NCBI RefSeq assembly: GCF_014649775.1
Contig: NZ_BMTR01000002.1
Span: forward strand, 543,996 to 607,995
Direction: 5' to 3'
Origin: Streptomyces longisporoflavus
GTDB taxonomy: Bacteria > Actinomycetota > Actinomycetes > Streptomycetales > Streptomycetaceae
Length of the DNA stretch: 64,000 nt
In this document: positions 47,544 to 56,072 of the stretch, piece by piece
How the letters are laid out: the number at the start of each line of letters is the position of its first letter
Numbering within the stretch: position 1 is the first letter of the stretch
Program-made: the position numbers and the translations under genes
The notes under the pieces: model-generated
Database searches by the model: none
Seen by the model: the letters and a program-made list of their open reading frames with translations, nothing else
Told to the model about the DNA's origin: nothing

Positions 47544-48959
47544 TCAGCCGGCGATTCCGCTCAGCTTCGCGTCGGGCGGCAGGACGCGGACGAGCTTGCG
47601 GTTCACGAATTCCCGCATGCCGAGCTCGGAGAGCTCACGCCCGTAGCCGGACCGCTTGATGCCGCCGAACGGCAGGTCGGGTTGGGTCGAGGTCGGGTGG
47701 TTCACCCAGACCATGCCGGTCTCCACACGCTCCGCCACCCGGCGTCCGCGCTCCACGTCCGCGCAGAACACGGATCCGCCGAGGCCGTACTGGCTGTCGT
47801 TGGCGAGGGAGATGGCCTCGTCCTCGTCGGCGACGCGGTAGACGACCGCGGCGGGGCCGAAGAGCTCTTCGGCGTAGGCGCGCATGCCCGGCTTGACGCC
47901 GGTGATGATCGTCGGCTCGACGAAGGCGCCCGGACGGTCGATCCGGTGGCCGCCGGTGACCAGCTCCGCGCCCTGCTCGACCGTCTCGCGGATCTGGTCG
48001 GCCAGGTCAGCTGCCGCCTGCTCGGAGGAGAGCGGGCCGAGTGTGGTCGCCTCGTCGGCGGGGTCGCCTGGCCGCAGCTCCTCGAACTCGCGGCGCAGCC
48101 CCTCGACGAAGTCGTCGTACACGTCATCGAGAACGATGAAGCGCTTCGAGGCCACGCAGCTCTGGCCGGTGTTGGCCATGCGGCCCGCCACCGCCGCGCC
48201 GATCGTGCGCTCGAGATTCTCCCGGTCCAGGACGATGAAGACGTCGCTGCCGCCGAGTTCGAGGAGGCTGGGCTTCATGTTCCGGCCGGCCCGTTCGGCG
48301 ACCTTGGACCCCGCACCCTCGCTGCCGGTCAGCGAGGCGCCGCGGACCACCGGGCTGTCGATGATGCGCGAGATCTCGTCATGGCTCACGAACAGGTTCG
48401 TGTAGACGCCCTCGGGCGCCTGCGCGTCCCGGAAAAGCGTCTCCAGGGCGAGTGCGGACTGGGGGCAGATGCCGGCGTGCTTGACCAGCACGGTGTTGCC
48501 GAGCAGCAGGTTCGGTCCCGCGAAGCGGACCACCTGGTAGAGCGGGAAGTTCCACGGCATGACGCCGAGGAGGACGCCGAGGGGCTCGTTGACGAGGTAT
48601 GCCTCCCCCTCCTCGACGTCGAGTGGTTCGGGGGCGGCGAAGTCCGGCCCGTGCTTCGCGTAGTACTTCAGGATCGAGGCGGCGAGGTCCACCTCTCCGC
48701 GTGCCTCGGAGATGAGCTTTCCCATCTCCAGCGTGATGAGCTGGGCCAGCTCTTCCTTGCGTTCCTTCATCAGGTCGGCCGCGCGTGCGACCACGGCGGC
48801 GCGATCCTCGATCGGCCGTTCACGCCACGCGTCGAACGCCTGCCCCGCGGTTTCGAGTACGGAGTCGACCTTTTGGCCCTCGATTTCCGGGAACTCCTTG
48901 AGGGTCTCCCCCGTGTAGGGGCTCACGGTCGCAAATGAACTCTTGCGCTGATCTGACAT
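47544..48959 (-). CDS. NAD(P)-dependent (semi)aldehyde dehydrogenase, GabD-like
   Basis: 471 residues; ATG 48959 has GGAGAGCC upstream. Complete [52 protein letters not shown] (general base Glu), [14 protein letters not shown] (catalytic Cys), [20 protein letters not shown] and [23 protein letters not shown]. It resembles succinate-semialdehyde dehydrogenases of the GabD2 group. Note the HAGICPQSA block instead of the usual KHAxxxP. It is first in an operon with the aldo-keto reductase. Confidence 0.94.
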   Translation of the reverse strand: MSDQRKSSFATVSPYTGETLKEFPEIEGQKVDSVLETAGQAFDAWRERPIEDRAAVVARAADLMKERKEELAQLITLEMGKLISEARGEVDLAASILKYYAKHGPDFAAPEPLDVEEGEAYLVNEPLGVLLGVMPWNFPLYQVVRFAGPNLLLGNTVLVKHAGICPQSALALETLFRDAQAPEGVYTNLFVSHDEISRIIDSPVVRGASLTGSEGAGSKVAERAGRNMKPSLLELGGSDVFIVLDRENLERTIGAAVAGRMANTGQSCVASKRFIVLDDVYDDFVEGLRREFEELRPGDPADEATTLGPLSSEQAAADLADQIRETVEQGAELVTGGHRIDRPGAFVEPTIITGVKPGMRAYAEELFGPAAVVYRVADEDEAISLANDSQYGLGGSVFCADVERGRRVAERVETGMVWVNHPTSTQPDLPFGGIKRSGYGRELSELGMREFVNRKLVRVLPPDAKLSGIAG

Positions 48960-49163
48960 GGCTCTCCAGAGCGAGGGTTGCGGGTTGCGGGGTTGCGGAT
49001 TACCGGGCGGGGCGCGGACAGAACGGCGCGTTCCGCTCCTTGTCCGGGGTACCCGACCTCTCGGTACGCAAACCGTCCATACATCCGCAAAGGGTGCGTA
49101 TGTTCGCCACGGCAGTCACCTGCCCCGTGCGCCTGCCCCGTGCGCCCGGCGGAGTGCCTCACC

Positions 49164-50669
49164 TCACTCCCGCGTACCCGCACGGACCGCAGGTCCCACG
49201 TGAATGCGCAGGTCACCGAACCGATGGGACGGCCAGTCGCGCGCATACCCCGGTGGCTCGTCCTTCGCCGCGGCGACGGCGGCCATCGGCGTATGCCGGG
49301 CCGTGCGCAGGAGGTCCGCGTGGGTGGTACTCGCGTTGTGCCCGTACGTCTGGGCCGAGGAGCACCCGGCGTAGAAGGCGATCGGCAGAGCCTCCTGCCC
49401 GGTCACCACACACGGCGGCCGCACGCCCAGCCGGTGGAGCTCGGATGCCGTGCGCGCCCATTGCTGGCGGCCGGCGGTCGAGCGGCGCACCGCGTCCTCC
49501 AGCACCGCGTACTGCACGGCCAGGTGACCGGCGAGGACGAGCGCCACCGTGGTCACGACCACCGGCCGCCACGCCGGGCGCGAGGTGGTGACCAGGTGTA
49601 CGAGGGCGTCGGCGACCGGGATGGCGAGCAAGGCGTAGAAGGGGAGCAGAAAGCGCGGTGCCGCGTATCCGATCATGAAGAGGTACGGGATGCTCGCCGT
49701 CGCGGCGCAGGCCAGCGGCAGGAGTGTGCCCGCGGTGCGCCGCCCTCTGACGGCGACGGCAAGGCCGAGTGCGGCGAGCAGCGGCAGCGCGAACCACCAC
49801 GCGATCAGCTCGGGCGCCGGCAGCTCGCCGGTGCACGGGCGGCACAGGGTCTGGCCGCGCAGGCTGCGCAGCTGGTCGAGGACGGCGATGTTCCAGCCGA
49901 GGCCGCCCTGGATCCGGGAGGCCTCGGCGAGCCGGGCGCCGAGCCCCCCGAAACTGGCGTACGCCTCGACGATCCAGCCGAGCGCCCCCGCTCCGAGACC
50001 GGCGGCCAGCGCCGCGAAGGACAGCGGCCTGCGCCATCGGCGGACGCAGATCAGCAGAGCGGCCATCGGGACGACCACCCAGACGGCGTCGGCGGGGCGC
50101 ATCCACGCCATCAGCGCCGCGCTCGCGCCGAGGCCCCACAGCGCGGCCCGGTCCCGGCCGTCGGCCTGAACACGCAGGAAGCATCCGACACCCGCCAGGG
50201 CGCCGATCGCGACCCAGTAGTTCGGCATGACCTCGGGGCCGTAGAAGACGGTCACCCAGAGCGTCGCGAACAGGGCGCCCGCGAGGGCCAGCACCCGTAC
50301 GGGGAACAGCCCGCGCCAGACGCGCAGCGCGAGGAAGAGGCCGAGGCCGGACAGCACGGCGAGATAGATCCGCAGGAGTTCGGTGGACGACGACCATGAG
50401 GCGATCGGCGCGACCAGCAGGGAGATGCCGCGGGAACGGGGTGCGCTGAAGAACGCCGCGGGAGCGTGGCCGCTGACCTGACTGACGTACACCGCCTCGT
50501 CCCAGCCGAGACCCATTCCGGGTCGCACGAGGACCAGTTGGGCCAGCGTGAATGCCGCCGCCACGGCAGCGGGCCAGGCCTGGCTTCCGGTGCGTCGGGG
50601 GGTGCGCACGGCCGGCGTCCGGCTGCGACGCTCCGTCGCGACGGGCGGGGCGTTCAAGGTCTTGGCCAT
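49164..50669 (-). CDS. Polytopic membrane protein, GT-C/GT39-like glycosyltransferase
   Basis: 501 residues; ATG 50669 preceded by GGGGGAAAGG. About ten to eleven hydrophobic segments between ~30 and ~420. The first extracytoplasmic loop has GLGWDEAVYVSQV, matching the Asp-Glu acidic motif of GT-C (GT39/ArnT-like) enzymes that use polyprenyl-phosphate sugars. The C-terminal extracellular part (RPPCVVTGQEALPIAFYAGCSSAQTYGHN...) is family-typical. Donor and acceptor are unknown. No adjacent cell-wall or glycosylation gene. Monocistronic by orientation and spacing. Confidence 0.8.
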   Translation of the reverse strand: MAKTLNAPPVATERRSRTPAVRTPRRTGSQAWPAAVAAAFTLAQLVLVRPGMGLGWDEAVYVSQVSGHAPAAFFSAPRSRGISLLVAPIASWSSSTELLRIYLAVLSGLGLFLALRVWRGLFPVRVLALAGALFATLWVTVFYGPEVMPNYWVAIGALAGVGCFLRVQADGRDRAALWGLGASAALMAWMRPADAVWVVVPMAALLICVRRWRRPLSFAALAAGLGAGALGWIVEAYASFGGLGARLAEASRIQGGLGWNIAVLDQLRSLRGQTLCRPCTGELPAPELIAWWFALPLLAALGLAVAVRGRRTAGTLLPLACAATASIPYLFMIGYAAPRFLLPFYALLAIPVADALVHLVTTSRPAWRPVVVTTVALVLAGHLAVQYAVLEDAVRRSTAGRQQWARTASELHRLGVRPPCVVTGQEALPIAFYAGCSSAQTYGHNASTTHADLLRTARHTPMAAVAAAKDEPPGYARDWPSHRFGDLRIHVGPAVRAGTRE

Positions 50670-51099
50670 CGCGCGCCTTTCCCCCTGCACACAGCAGGGC
50701 TCCTCTTCCGGCCTGCGGAGCACAGACCGGAAGTCATATTTCACTACAAACGTGGACAAATTACCCTGCACGACGCGAGAGCGCAGGGCGAAGATCCCGG
50801 AGACGGCGGGCGCGCGGTCCGGGAGGCCCTGGCACAGCTGACGGGGCCTCACCCGCGTCGCCCGCTCAGCCTCCGGCCGGGCAGAGACGGCACAGAGGCC
50901 AGGGCTGGCCTGAGGCCAGGTCAGGGCTTTACGTCCTGTCACGGTGAAAGCAGCGCTGTAGGTCAGCGACTCCTCGCCCTCCGGGAATCGCAAGCTGCCG
51001 CCTCGTTGCGATCTAGGACATGGGCTGACCTATAAGGCTTCTAGCGTGCTCATTAACGGCCTCTGACGGCGGAACAGTTGGCATCGAAAGGCGACGACC
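50670..51099. other. 430-bp divergent promoter region with a candidate DinB promoter
   Basis: No gene is supported. Near the DinB side, TTGCGA (51006-51011) and TATAAG (51031-51036) with a 19-bp spacer resemble a vegetative promoter about 65 bp from its ATG. The remaining sequence has short GGCC-rich inverted repeats around 50900-50930 without clear function. Confidence 0.4.
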
Positions 51100-51669
51100 A
51101 TGACTGTGAACGAACCGACCACCCGCGACGACCTGACGCAGAGCACGACGACCAGCACCGTCACCGGAGAGCGTGCCGAATGGCTGGAGACGCTGGCCAA
51201 GCACCGGCACTTTCTGCGTTTCACCACGCGCGACCTCACCGACGAGCAGGCCGGCCTGCGCACCACCGCCAGTGAGCTGTGCCTGGGCGGTCTGATCAAG
51301 CACGTCACGGAGGTCGAGCAGGCCTGGGCCGACTTCATCCTGAACGGCCCATCGTCGATGCAGGACTTCACGGACATGGATCAGGCCGACTGGGTCCGCC
51401 GGACCGACGAGTTCAGGATGCTGCCCGGTGACACGCTGGCGGGCGTGCTCGCCGACTACGCCGAGGTGGCCCGCAGAACCGACGAACTGGTCGCCGATCT
51501 ACCCGACTTGGGCGTCACGTGGCCGCTTCCGAAGGCGCCATGGTTCGAGTCCGGTGCGCGGTGGTCGGCCCGCCGGGTGCTGATGCACATCGTCACCGAG
51601 ACCGCCCAGCACTCCGGGCACGCCGACATCATCCGCGAATCCCTGGACGGCGCGAAAAGCATGTCCTGA
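51100..51669 (+). CDS. DinB-family protein (DUF664-like)
   Basis: 189 residues; AAAGG eight bases before ATG 51100. Four-helix bundle with metal-ligand histidines: GGLIKHVTEVEQAWADFIL (first His), and VLMHIVTETAQHSGHADIIRESLDG (HxxxxxxH). This is the DinB/YfiT-like superfamily, which includes thiol transferases for bacillithiol/mycothiol or maleylpyruvate. A mycothiol-dependent role is possible in an actinobacterium but not shown. It converges with the TetR gene (27 bp). Confidence 0.9.
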   Translation: MTVNEPTTRDDLTQSTTTSTVTGERAEWLETLAKHRHFLRFTTRDLTDEQAGLRTTASELCLGGLIKHVTEVEQAWADFILNGPSSMQDFTDMDQADWVRRTDEFRMLPGDTLAGVLADYAEVARRTDELVADLPDLGVTWPLPKAPWFESGARWSARRVLMHIVTETAQHSGHADIIRESLDGAKSMS

Positions 51670-51696
51670 CCCTCGCCACGCTGCGGCAAGCCGCGG

Positions 51697-52278
51697 TCAT
51701 TCCCCCCGCAGCGCCGCGACCTCGGCGTCAATGGCCCCGCGCAGCAGGTCGCGCGCATGATCGATCCGCAGGCCGCCGCTGAGCCAGCGCATGCTCAGCC
51801 CTTCGAGTTGGGCGGTGAGCCGCTCGCCCGCGGCGGCCAGCGCGGGGGCCGGTGCCGTCGGCTGCACCTGCCCCAGGAGAGCCGCGACCTCCTGGACCCA
51901 CACCAGAGTCGCCCTGGCGAGGTCGTCTCGCAGATCCGCGTCGAAGACGGCGCTGGCCCGCAGCTCACCCCATGCCGTGCTGTTCTCCCTGACCATCGGG
52001 GTGTCCTGCAGTTCCAGGAGCAGAGTCTCTTCGAGTTCCGCACGCGGATCGAGCGGTTCCGCCCGCGCCACATGACCGGCCGTGTAGCGCTCGGCGCGGT
52101 CGCTGATGAACTCAAGGGTCTGGCGCAGGATCCCGGTGCGGTCCTTGAAGTGGTAGTAGATCAACCCCGTCGAGACACCCGCCTCCGCGGCGAGCTCTTC
52201 GACACGCAGGCCGCGGACGCCGCGACGGGCGATGAGCCGCGCGGCCGCTTCGAGGATCTGAGTAGTGCGAGGCGCCAT
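51697..52278 (-). CDS. TetR-family regulator, divergent from agmatine-deiminase-like gene
   Basis: 193 residues. HTH TTQILEAAARLIARRGVRGLRVEELAAEAGVSTGLIYYHFKDRTGILRQTLEF; C-terminal domain TetR_C_6-like (LEETLLLELQDTPMVRENSTAWGELRASAVFDADLRD, then AAGERLTAQLEGLSMRWLSG). Similar to regulators of betaine and polyamine-type genes (BetI-like), which fits the divergent gene. Two copies of TGACTnnnTTTTCAGT lie in the shared 257-bp promoter, one close to each start, so it probably represses both. Confidence 0.92.
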   Translation of the reverse strand: MAPRTTQILEAAARLIARRGVRGLRVEELAAEAGVSTGLIYYHFKDRTGILRQTLEFISDRAERYTAGHVARAEPLDPRAELEETLLLELQDTPMVRENSTAWGELRASAVFDADLRDDLARATLVWVQEVAALLGQVQPTAPAPALAAAGERLTAQLEGLSMRWLSGGLRIDHARDLLRGAIDAEVAALRGE

Positions 52279-52339
52279 GATCCCGAACCCTACCGGGCGA
52301 ATCCCGGGTGAATCTCGTCGGTTCGCGACCGCTGCATAC

Positions 52340-52355
52340 TGACTTACTTTTCAGT
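52340..52355. promoter_or_regulatory. TetR operator copy 1 (regulator side)
   Basis: TGACTTACTTTTCAGT, 61 bp upstream of the TetR start. It agrees with the copy at 52477 in 13 of 16 positions and contains ACTGA/TCAGT arms. Confidence 0.72.
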
Positions 52356-52476
52356 GGCGGGGATGGGCCTGAGAGCGTGCCCACATACCTCCGCTGAGCT
52401 GCCTGTTTTGGCATTCCCACCGCACATCCGACAAAACGGGAAGGCCTGCAGGAGGCCCGTAAGCAAGCCCTACCTT

Positions 52477-52492
52477 TGACTAGATTTTCAGT
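52477..52492. promoter_or_regulatory. TetR operator copy 2 (deiminase side)
   Basis: TGACTAGATTTTCAGT, 43 bp before the deiminase start, overlapping the expected -10/+1 region; arms GACT/AGTC. Same orientation as copy 1, 137 bp away. Confidence 0.74.
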
Positions 52493-52535
52493 CCGTGTCA
52501 GAGTCGAGTTCTCCTCACGCTGATCGGAGCCCGCC

Positions 52536-53720
52536 GTGTCCCCCCTCCTGCCCCCTCTCCCCTCCCGGCGCTCGGCTCTGCGCACCTTCGCCGGCATCGG
52601 CTCCGTGGCCCTCTCAGCCGCGGCGTCGGCGTGCGGCCCCGGCGACGAGCCGACGGGCGAGGCCGCGCACGAGGCTGCGGGCGAGGCGGCCAAGGGGCTG
52701 CGCATGGGTGCCGAGTGGGAGAGCCACGCGCGCACCTTCATGTCGTGGCCGGCGCTGGCATCGGTGTGGGAAGGAGACCTCCCCTACGTACGCGAGGACA
52801 TCGCGCGCCTCGCTCGCACGATCGCGGAGTACGAATACGTCGTCATGCTCGCCAGGCCCGACCAGCAGGCCGCCGCCCAGAAGGCCTGCGGCCGTGACGT
52901 CGAGGTCATCCCGCTGGCCGTCGACGACCTGTGGGCGCGCGACACCGTGCCGGTCTTCGTGGAGCAGGACGGCGATCTCGTTGGCGTCGACTTCAATTTC
53001 AACGGGTGGGGCGAGAAGCAGGAACACACGCATGACGCCCGGGTGGGCCGCACCCTCCTGCCGAGGTACGACATCCCCCGCAGGAAGGCTCCCCTGGTCG
53101 CCGAGGGCGGCTCTTTCGAGACGGACGGCGAGGGCACCCTACTCATCACCGAGAGCTCGATCGTCAACGACAACCGCAACCGGGGCAGCAGCCGGGATCA
53201 GATCGAGGCCGAGCTCCAGCGGACGTTGGGCATCGAGAAGGTGATCTGGTTCGCGGGCGTGCGGGGCGAGGACATCACCGACGCGCACGTGGACAGCCTC
53301 GTTCGCTTCACCGCGCCCGGTGTGGTGCTCCTCGACCGGGCCTTCCCCGGCACGCCGACGGACTCCTGGTCGCGCGCGGCCGACCAGGCGAAAGCGGTGC
53401 TCAGCAAGGCGAAGGACGCCAAGGGCCGCTCCTTCGAGGTCGTCGATCTGGCACAGCCCGACCCGGACAGGATCACCGGGAGCGGGGGCGGGGGCGGGAG
53501 CGACGACTTCGTGTCCGCCTACGTCAATTTCTACGTCGCCAACGACTCGGTGTTCATGCCCCGGTTCGGGGACCGGAAGGCCGACGACCGAGCCCGGAGC
53601 ATCCTGCGGGAGCACTTCCCCGAGCGCGACGTCGTGCCGGTCCGGATCGACACCATCGCCTCCGGTGGCGGCGGCATCCACTGCGCGACGCACGACGAGC
53701 CCGGCAGGCCGGTCGGCTGA
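52536..53720 (+). CDS. Secreted agmatine deiminase / peptidylarginine-deiminase-like protein
   Basis: 394 residues; GTG 52536 with GGAG six bases upstream. Tat-like N-terminus SRRSALRTFAGIGSVALSAAASAC, with Cys33 a possible lipid attachment site. The catalytic domain is of the PPAD/agmatine deiminase family: HARTFMSWPALASVWEGDL, VDDLWARDTVPVFVEQDGDLVGVDFNFNGWGEKQEH, VAEGGSFETDGEGTLL, HVDSLVRFTAPGVVLLD (catalytic His-Asp) and the terminal GGGGIHCATHDEP (catalytic Cys). Known members hydrolyse agmatine to N-carbamoylputrescine plus ammonia. Export outside the cell is unusual for that enzyme and suggests an extracellular guanidino substrate. Controlled, by inference, by the divergent TetR. Confidence 0.92.
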   Translation: MSPLLPPLPSRRSALRTFAGIGSVALSAAASACGPGDEPTGEAAHEAAGEAAKGLRMGAEWESHARTFMSWPALASVWEGDLPYVREDIARLARTIAEYEYVVMLARPDQQAAAQKACGRDVEVIPLAVDDLWARDTVPVFVEQDGDLVGVDFNFNGWGEKQEHTHDARVGRTLLPRYDIPRRKAPLVAEGGSFETDGEGTLLITESSIVNDNRNRGSSRDQIEAELQRTLGIEKVIWFAGVRGEDITDAHVDSLVRFTAPGVVLLDRAFPGTPTDSWSRAADQAKAVLSKAKDAKGRSFEVVDLAQPDPDRITGSGGGGGSDDFVSAYVNFYVANDSVFMPRFGDRKADDRARSILREHFPERDVVPVRIDTIASGGGGIHCATHDEPGRPVG

Positions 53721-53756
53721 GTCGGTCCCGACCGGTGAGTCGGGGTCACGGACCGG

Positions 53757-53785
53757 GACCGCGTCCAGCTGTGCTGGACGCGGTC
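53757..53785 (+). terminator. 13-bp hairpin between deiminase and MBL genes
   Basis: GACCGCGTCCAGC (53757-53769) and GCTGGACGCGGTC (53773-53785) pair fully around TGT. The next gene's candidate -10 (TAGACT) starts immediately after it at 53786. Confidence 0.8.
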
Positions 53786-53791
53786 TAGACT
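53786..53791 (+). promoter_or_regulatory. Candidate -10 of a leaderless MBL transcript
   Basis: TAGACT (TAnnnT) lies 6 nt before ATG 53798 and there is no ribosome site, the standard pattern of leaderless actinobacterial mRNAs. The -35 would fall within the terminator stem. Confidence 0.5.
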
Positions 53792-53797
53792 CGCCGG

Positions 53798-54568
53798 ATG
53801 GCCGGCGATCTCCTCCGTCTCACCGTTCTGGGTTCCGCGACGCCCTATGCGAGCGTGGACAATCCGTGCTCGGGATATCTGGTGTCCCATGGCGGCACCC
53901 GCCTGTGGGTGGACGCGGGCAGCGGGACGCTCGCACAGCTGCAACGGCACGCGCGCCTGGACGAGTTGGACGCGATCTGGATCTCCCATCTGCACGCCGA
54001 CCACAGCGCGGATTTGCTGACCGCTTACTACGGGGCTCTCTACGCCGACGTGCGGCTCGCTGCGCCGATCCTCCTGTACGGACCGCCGGGCATCGCCGAC
54101 CGGCTGGCGCACTTCCTCACCAACGGCGCGGTCCGCAGCCCGCTCGAATCGGCCTTCGACGTGCGGGAACTGCACGACGGGCACCGGGCGCGCGTCGGCC
54201 GGCTCACACTGACCAGCCGGGTCGTGGCGCACGGCATCCCGGCTTTCGCCCTGCGCGTCGCGGCCGGGGACCGTTCACTGGTCTACTCCGGGGACACGGC
54301 GCCGTGCGCCAACCTCACCGGTCTGGCCGAGGATTGCGACGTACTGCTGTGCGAGGCCGACAGCGCACAGCAGCCCGCGGACGGCGATCAGGTCCATCAC
54401 ACGCCCGAGGACGCCGGGGACACGGCCGCCGCGGCCCGCGCGGGACGGTTGATCGTCACGCATGTGGGCCGCTCCCTCACCCCGGAACAGGCTGTGGCCC
54501 GCGCCGCGACCCGGTTCGACGGACCTGTGGTCCATGCCGCCCCCGGAGCTGTCTTCTCCGTCGGTTGA
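53798..54568 (+). CDS. Metallo-beta-lactamase-fold hydrolase (RNase Z-like)
   Basis: 256 residues. MBL motifs: LTVLGSATPYASVDNPCSGYLVSHGGTRLWVDAGSGTL at the N-terminus, metal site HLHADHSAD (HxHxDH), His at VVAHGIPAF, Asp in SLVYSGDTAPCANL and His in LIVTHVGRSLTPEQA. The layout resembles RNase Z/ElaC-type and arylsulfatase-like MBL proteins of actinobacteria, but it lacks the RNase Z exosite arm, so tRNase activity is doubtful. Probably a cytosolic phosphodiesterase or ester hydrolase. The transcript is probably leaderless. Confidence 0.9.
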   Translation: MAGDLLRLTVLGSATPYASVDNPCSGYLVSHGGTRLWVDAGSGTLAQLQRHARLDELDAIWISHLHADHSADLLTAYYGALYADVRLAAPILLYGPPGIADRLAHFLTNGAVRSPLESAFDVRELHDGHRARVGRLTLTSRVVAHGIPAFALRVAAGDRSLVYSGDTAPCANLTGLAEDCDVLLCEADSAQQPADGDQVHHTPEDAGDTAAAARAGRLIVTHVGRSLTPEQAVARAATRFDGPVVHAAPGAVFSVG

Positions 54569-54576
54569 GCCGCGGA

Positions 54577-54604
54577 CCGCGGCCGGTGACCTCCCCGGCC
54601 GCGG
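54577..54604. terminator. 10-bp hairpin between convergent MBL and protease genes
   Basis: CCGCGGCCGG (54577-54586) and CCGGCCGCGG (54595-54604) with loop TGACCTCC, 9 nt after the MBL stop. Confidence 0.75.
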
Positions 54605-54707
54605 CCCTGTCAGCTCTCCGGTCACGGCCGCCGGCCCGCTCCCCGGCCGATGCACAACAGGCCGTACGTCAGGGCGCGCACCCGGAGAGTGACAATCCGC
54701 GCGGACT

Positions 54708-55835
54708 TCAATTGCCGCCCGCTCCGATCTCCGCGCCGACCGCCGCCAGTGCGGTCGTCACGGGCTGGAAGAAGGTCTCGCCGCCCGCGGCGCAGTCGCC
54801 GCTGCCACCCGAGGTGAGGCCGATCGCGCTCCCGTCCGCGGTGAACAGCGAGCCCCCGCTGTCTCCCGGCTCGGCACACACATCGGTCTGGATGAGCCCG
54901 GTGACGGTGCCCTCCGCGTAGTTCACCGTGGCGTTGAGTCCGGTGACGGTGCCCTCGTTGAGCCCGGTGGTGCTGCCCATGCGGGACACCTCGAGCCCGA
55001 CGGCGGCTTCGGCGGCCTGCGTGATCTCCACGGTCTGGCCGTCGCCGGTGTCGACCGCGCTCGGGGCCTCGGTGGCCGGGTCGTCGTACGTGACGAGGGC
55101 GAAGTCACCCTCCCCCGGGAAGGTGGCGGCCTGGACGGTACCGATGGCCGCGCCGTCCTGGGCGTCCGACCAGCTCTCGGCGGCCACCCCGCAGTGTCCG
55201 GCGGTGAGGAAGCCGGGGCTGCCGTCATCGGTCGTCACGTTGAAGCCGAGCGAGCAGCGTGCGCCGCCGCCGAAGATGGCGTCACCGCCCGAGGCGAAGG
55301 GCTTGAACTCGCCCGCGGACTTCTGGATGCGGGCCATGCCCGTGCCGAGTGAGTCGACGGTCGCCTCCAGTTTGTCCCAGCGTTCGCCGGTGACCGTGCG
55401 GTCGGCCGTGACCACGATCTGGTTGGTCCTGGGGTCGGTGGCCCACGCGGTTCCGGCGATGGTGGCCCGGGAGGCCAGCGTCTTCGCCGCGGTGCCCAGT
55501 TCACCCGTGCTGTTGTCGACGCTGCGCGCCACCGCTCCGGCCTTGCGCACCTGGACGTTCACCGCGTTGTCGTCGCCCACGACGTTGACGACGAGCTGCT
55601 GCTTGGCCTCGTCGTAGTAGGCCCCGCCGTAGGCGTCGCCGAGCTGCGAGGCCATCGGCTCGAGAAGCTCCGCCGCCGAGGCCGCGCTGAGCTTTTTGGC
55701 GGCGGGCCCTTCGGCGGCCTCCGTCCCGGACTGCGAGGCGTTGGCCTGCTGCAGCAGGACGGCTGTGGCGACCATGCCCATGGCCGCGGCCCCTGCCAGC
55801 ACGGCCTTTCGCTTGGGTATTCGCTTGTGCCTCAA
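54708..55835 (-). CDS. Secreted S1 serine protease, streptogrisin/alpha-lytic type with propeptide
   Basis: 375 residues. TTG at 55835 is the start because AGGAGG lies seven bases upstream and it begins a signal (KRKAVLAGAAAMGMVATAVLLQQANA). A propeptide (~35-185) of the alpha-lytic type (LSAASAAELLEPMASQLGDAYGGAYYDEAKQQLVVNVV ... SLGTGMARIQKSAGEFKPF) acts as folding chaperone. The mature protease starts near DAIFGGGARCSLGF: TAGHCG (His), GEGDFALVTY (Asp), EPGDSGGSLF (Ser) and paired Cys. Similar to the SAM-P20 or streptogrisin C/D catalytic domains. No C-terminal extension. Confidence 0.94.
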   Translation of the reverse strand: MRHKRIPKRKAVLAGAAAMGMVATAVLLQQANASQSGTEAAEGPAAKKLSAASAAELLEPMASQLGDAYGGAYYDEAKQQLVVNVVGDDNAVNVQVRKAGAVARSVDNSTGELGTAAKTLASRATIAGTAWATDPRTNQIVVTADRTVTGERWDKLEATVDSLGTGMARIQKSAGEFKPFASGGDAIFGGGARCSLGFNVTTDDGSPGFLTAGHCGVAAESWSDAQDGAAIGTVQAATFPGEGDFALVTYDDPATEAPSAVDTGDGQTVEITQAAEAAVGLEVSRMGSTTGLNEGTVTGLNATVNYAEGTVTGLIQTDVCAEPGDSGGSLFTADGSAIGLTSGGSGDCAAGGETFFQPVTTALAAVGAEIGAGGN

Positions 55836-55973
55836 CTCGTCGCCTCCTGTGGGGGATGCCGGTCTCGATCACCGGCCGAAGCCGGGGACATGTCCGTCCC
55901 TGGATACGGGTGAGGCGAGAGTTGTGTTCATCCATAGGGCTGAGAAAGGATTTTGATGGGTAATCAGTTAAAG

Positions 55974-55998
55974 CGCCCCCGGCCGGGAGCCGGGGGCG
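55974..55998 (-). terminator. 10-bp hairpin after WYL-regulator gene
   Basis: CGCCCCCGGC and GCCGGGGGCG around CGGGA, 75 nt past the minus-strand WYL stop and upstream of the protease promoter. Confidence 0.65.
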
Positions 55999-56072
55999 AC
56001 CAATAGCGGAACGACCGATTCGGCGGACGGGCACAGAAGGCCGTGGCGGGCCTTGCCTCGCGGCTCCCGCCG

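Noticed and set aside
53798..54568. RNase Z (tRNA 3' processing) assignment for the MBL protein
   Set aside because: The flexible-arm/exosite region is absent, so only the fold is claimed.
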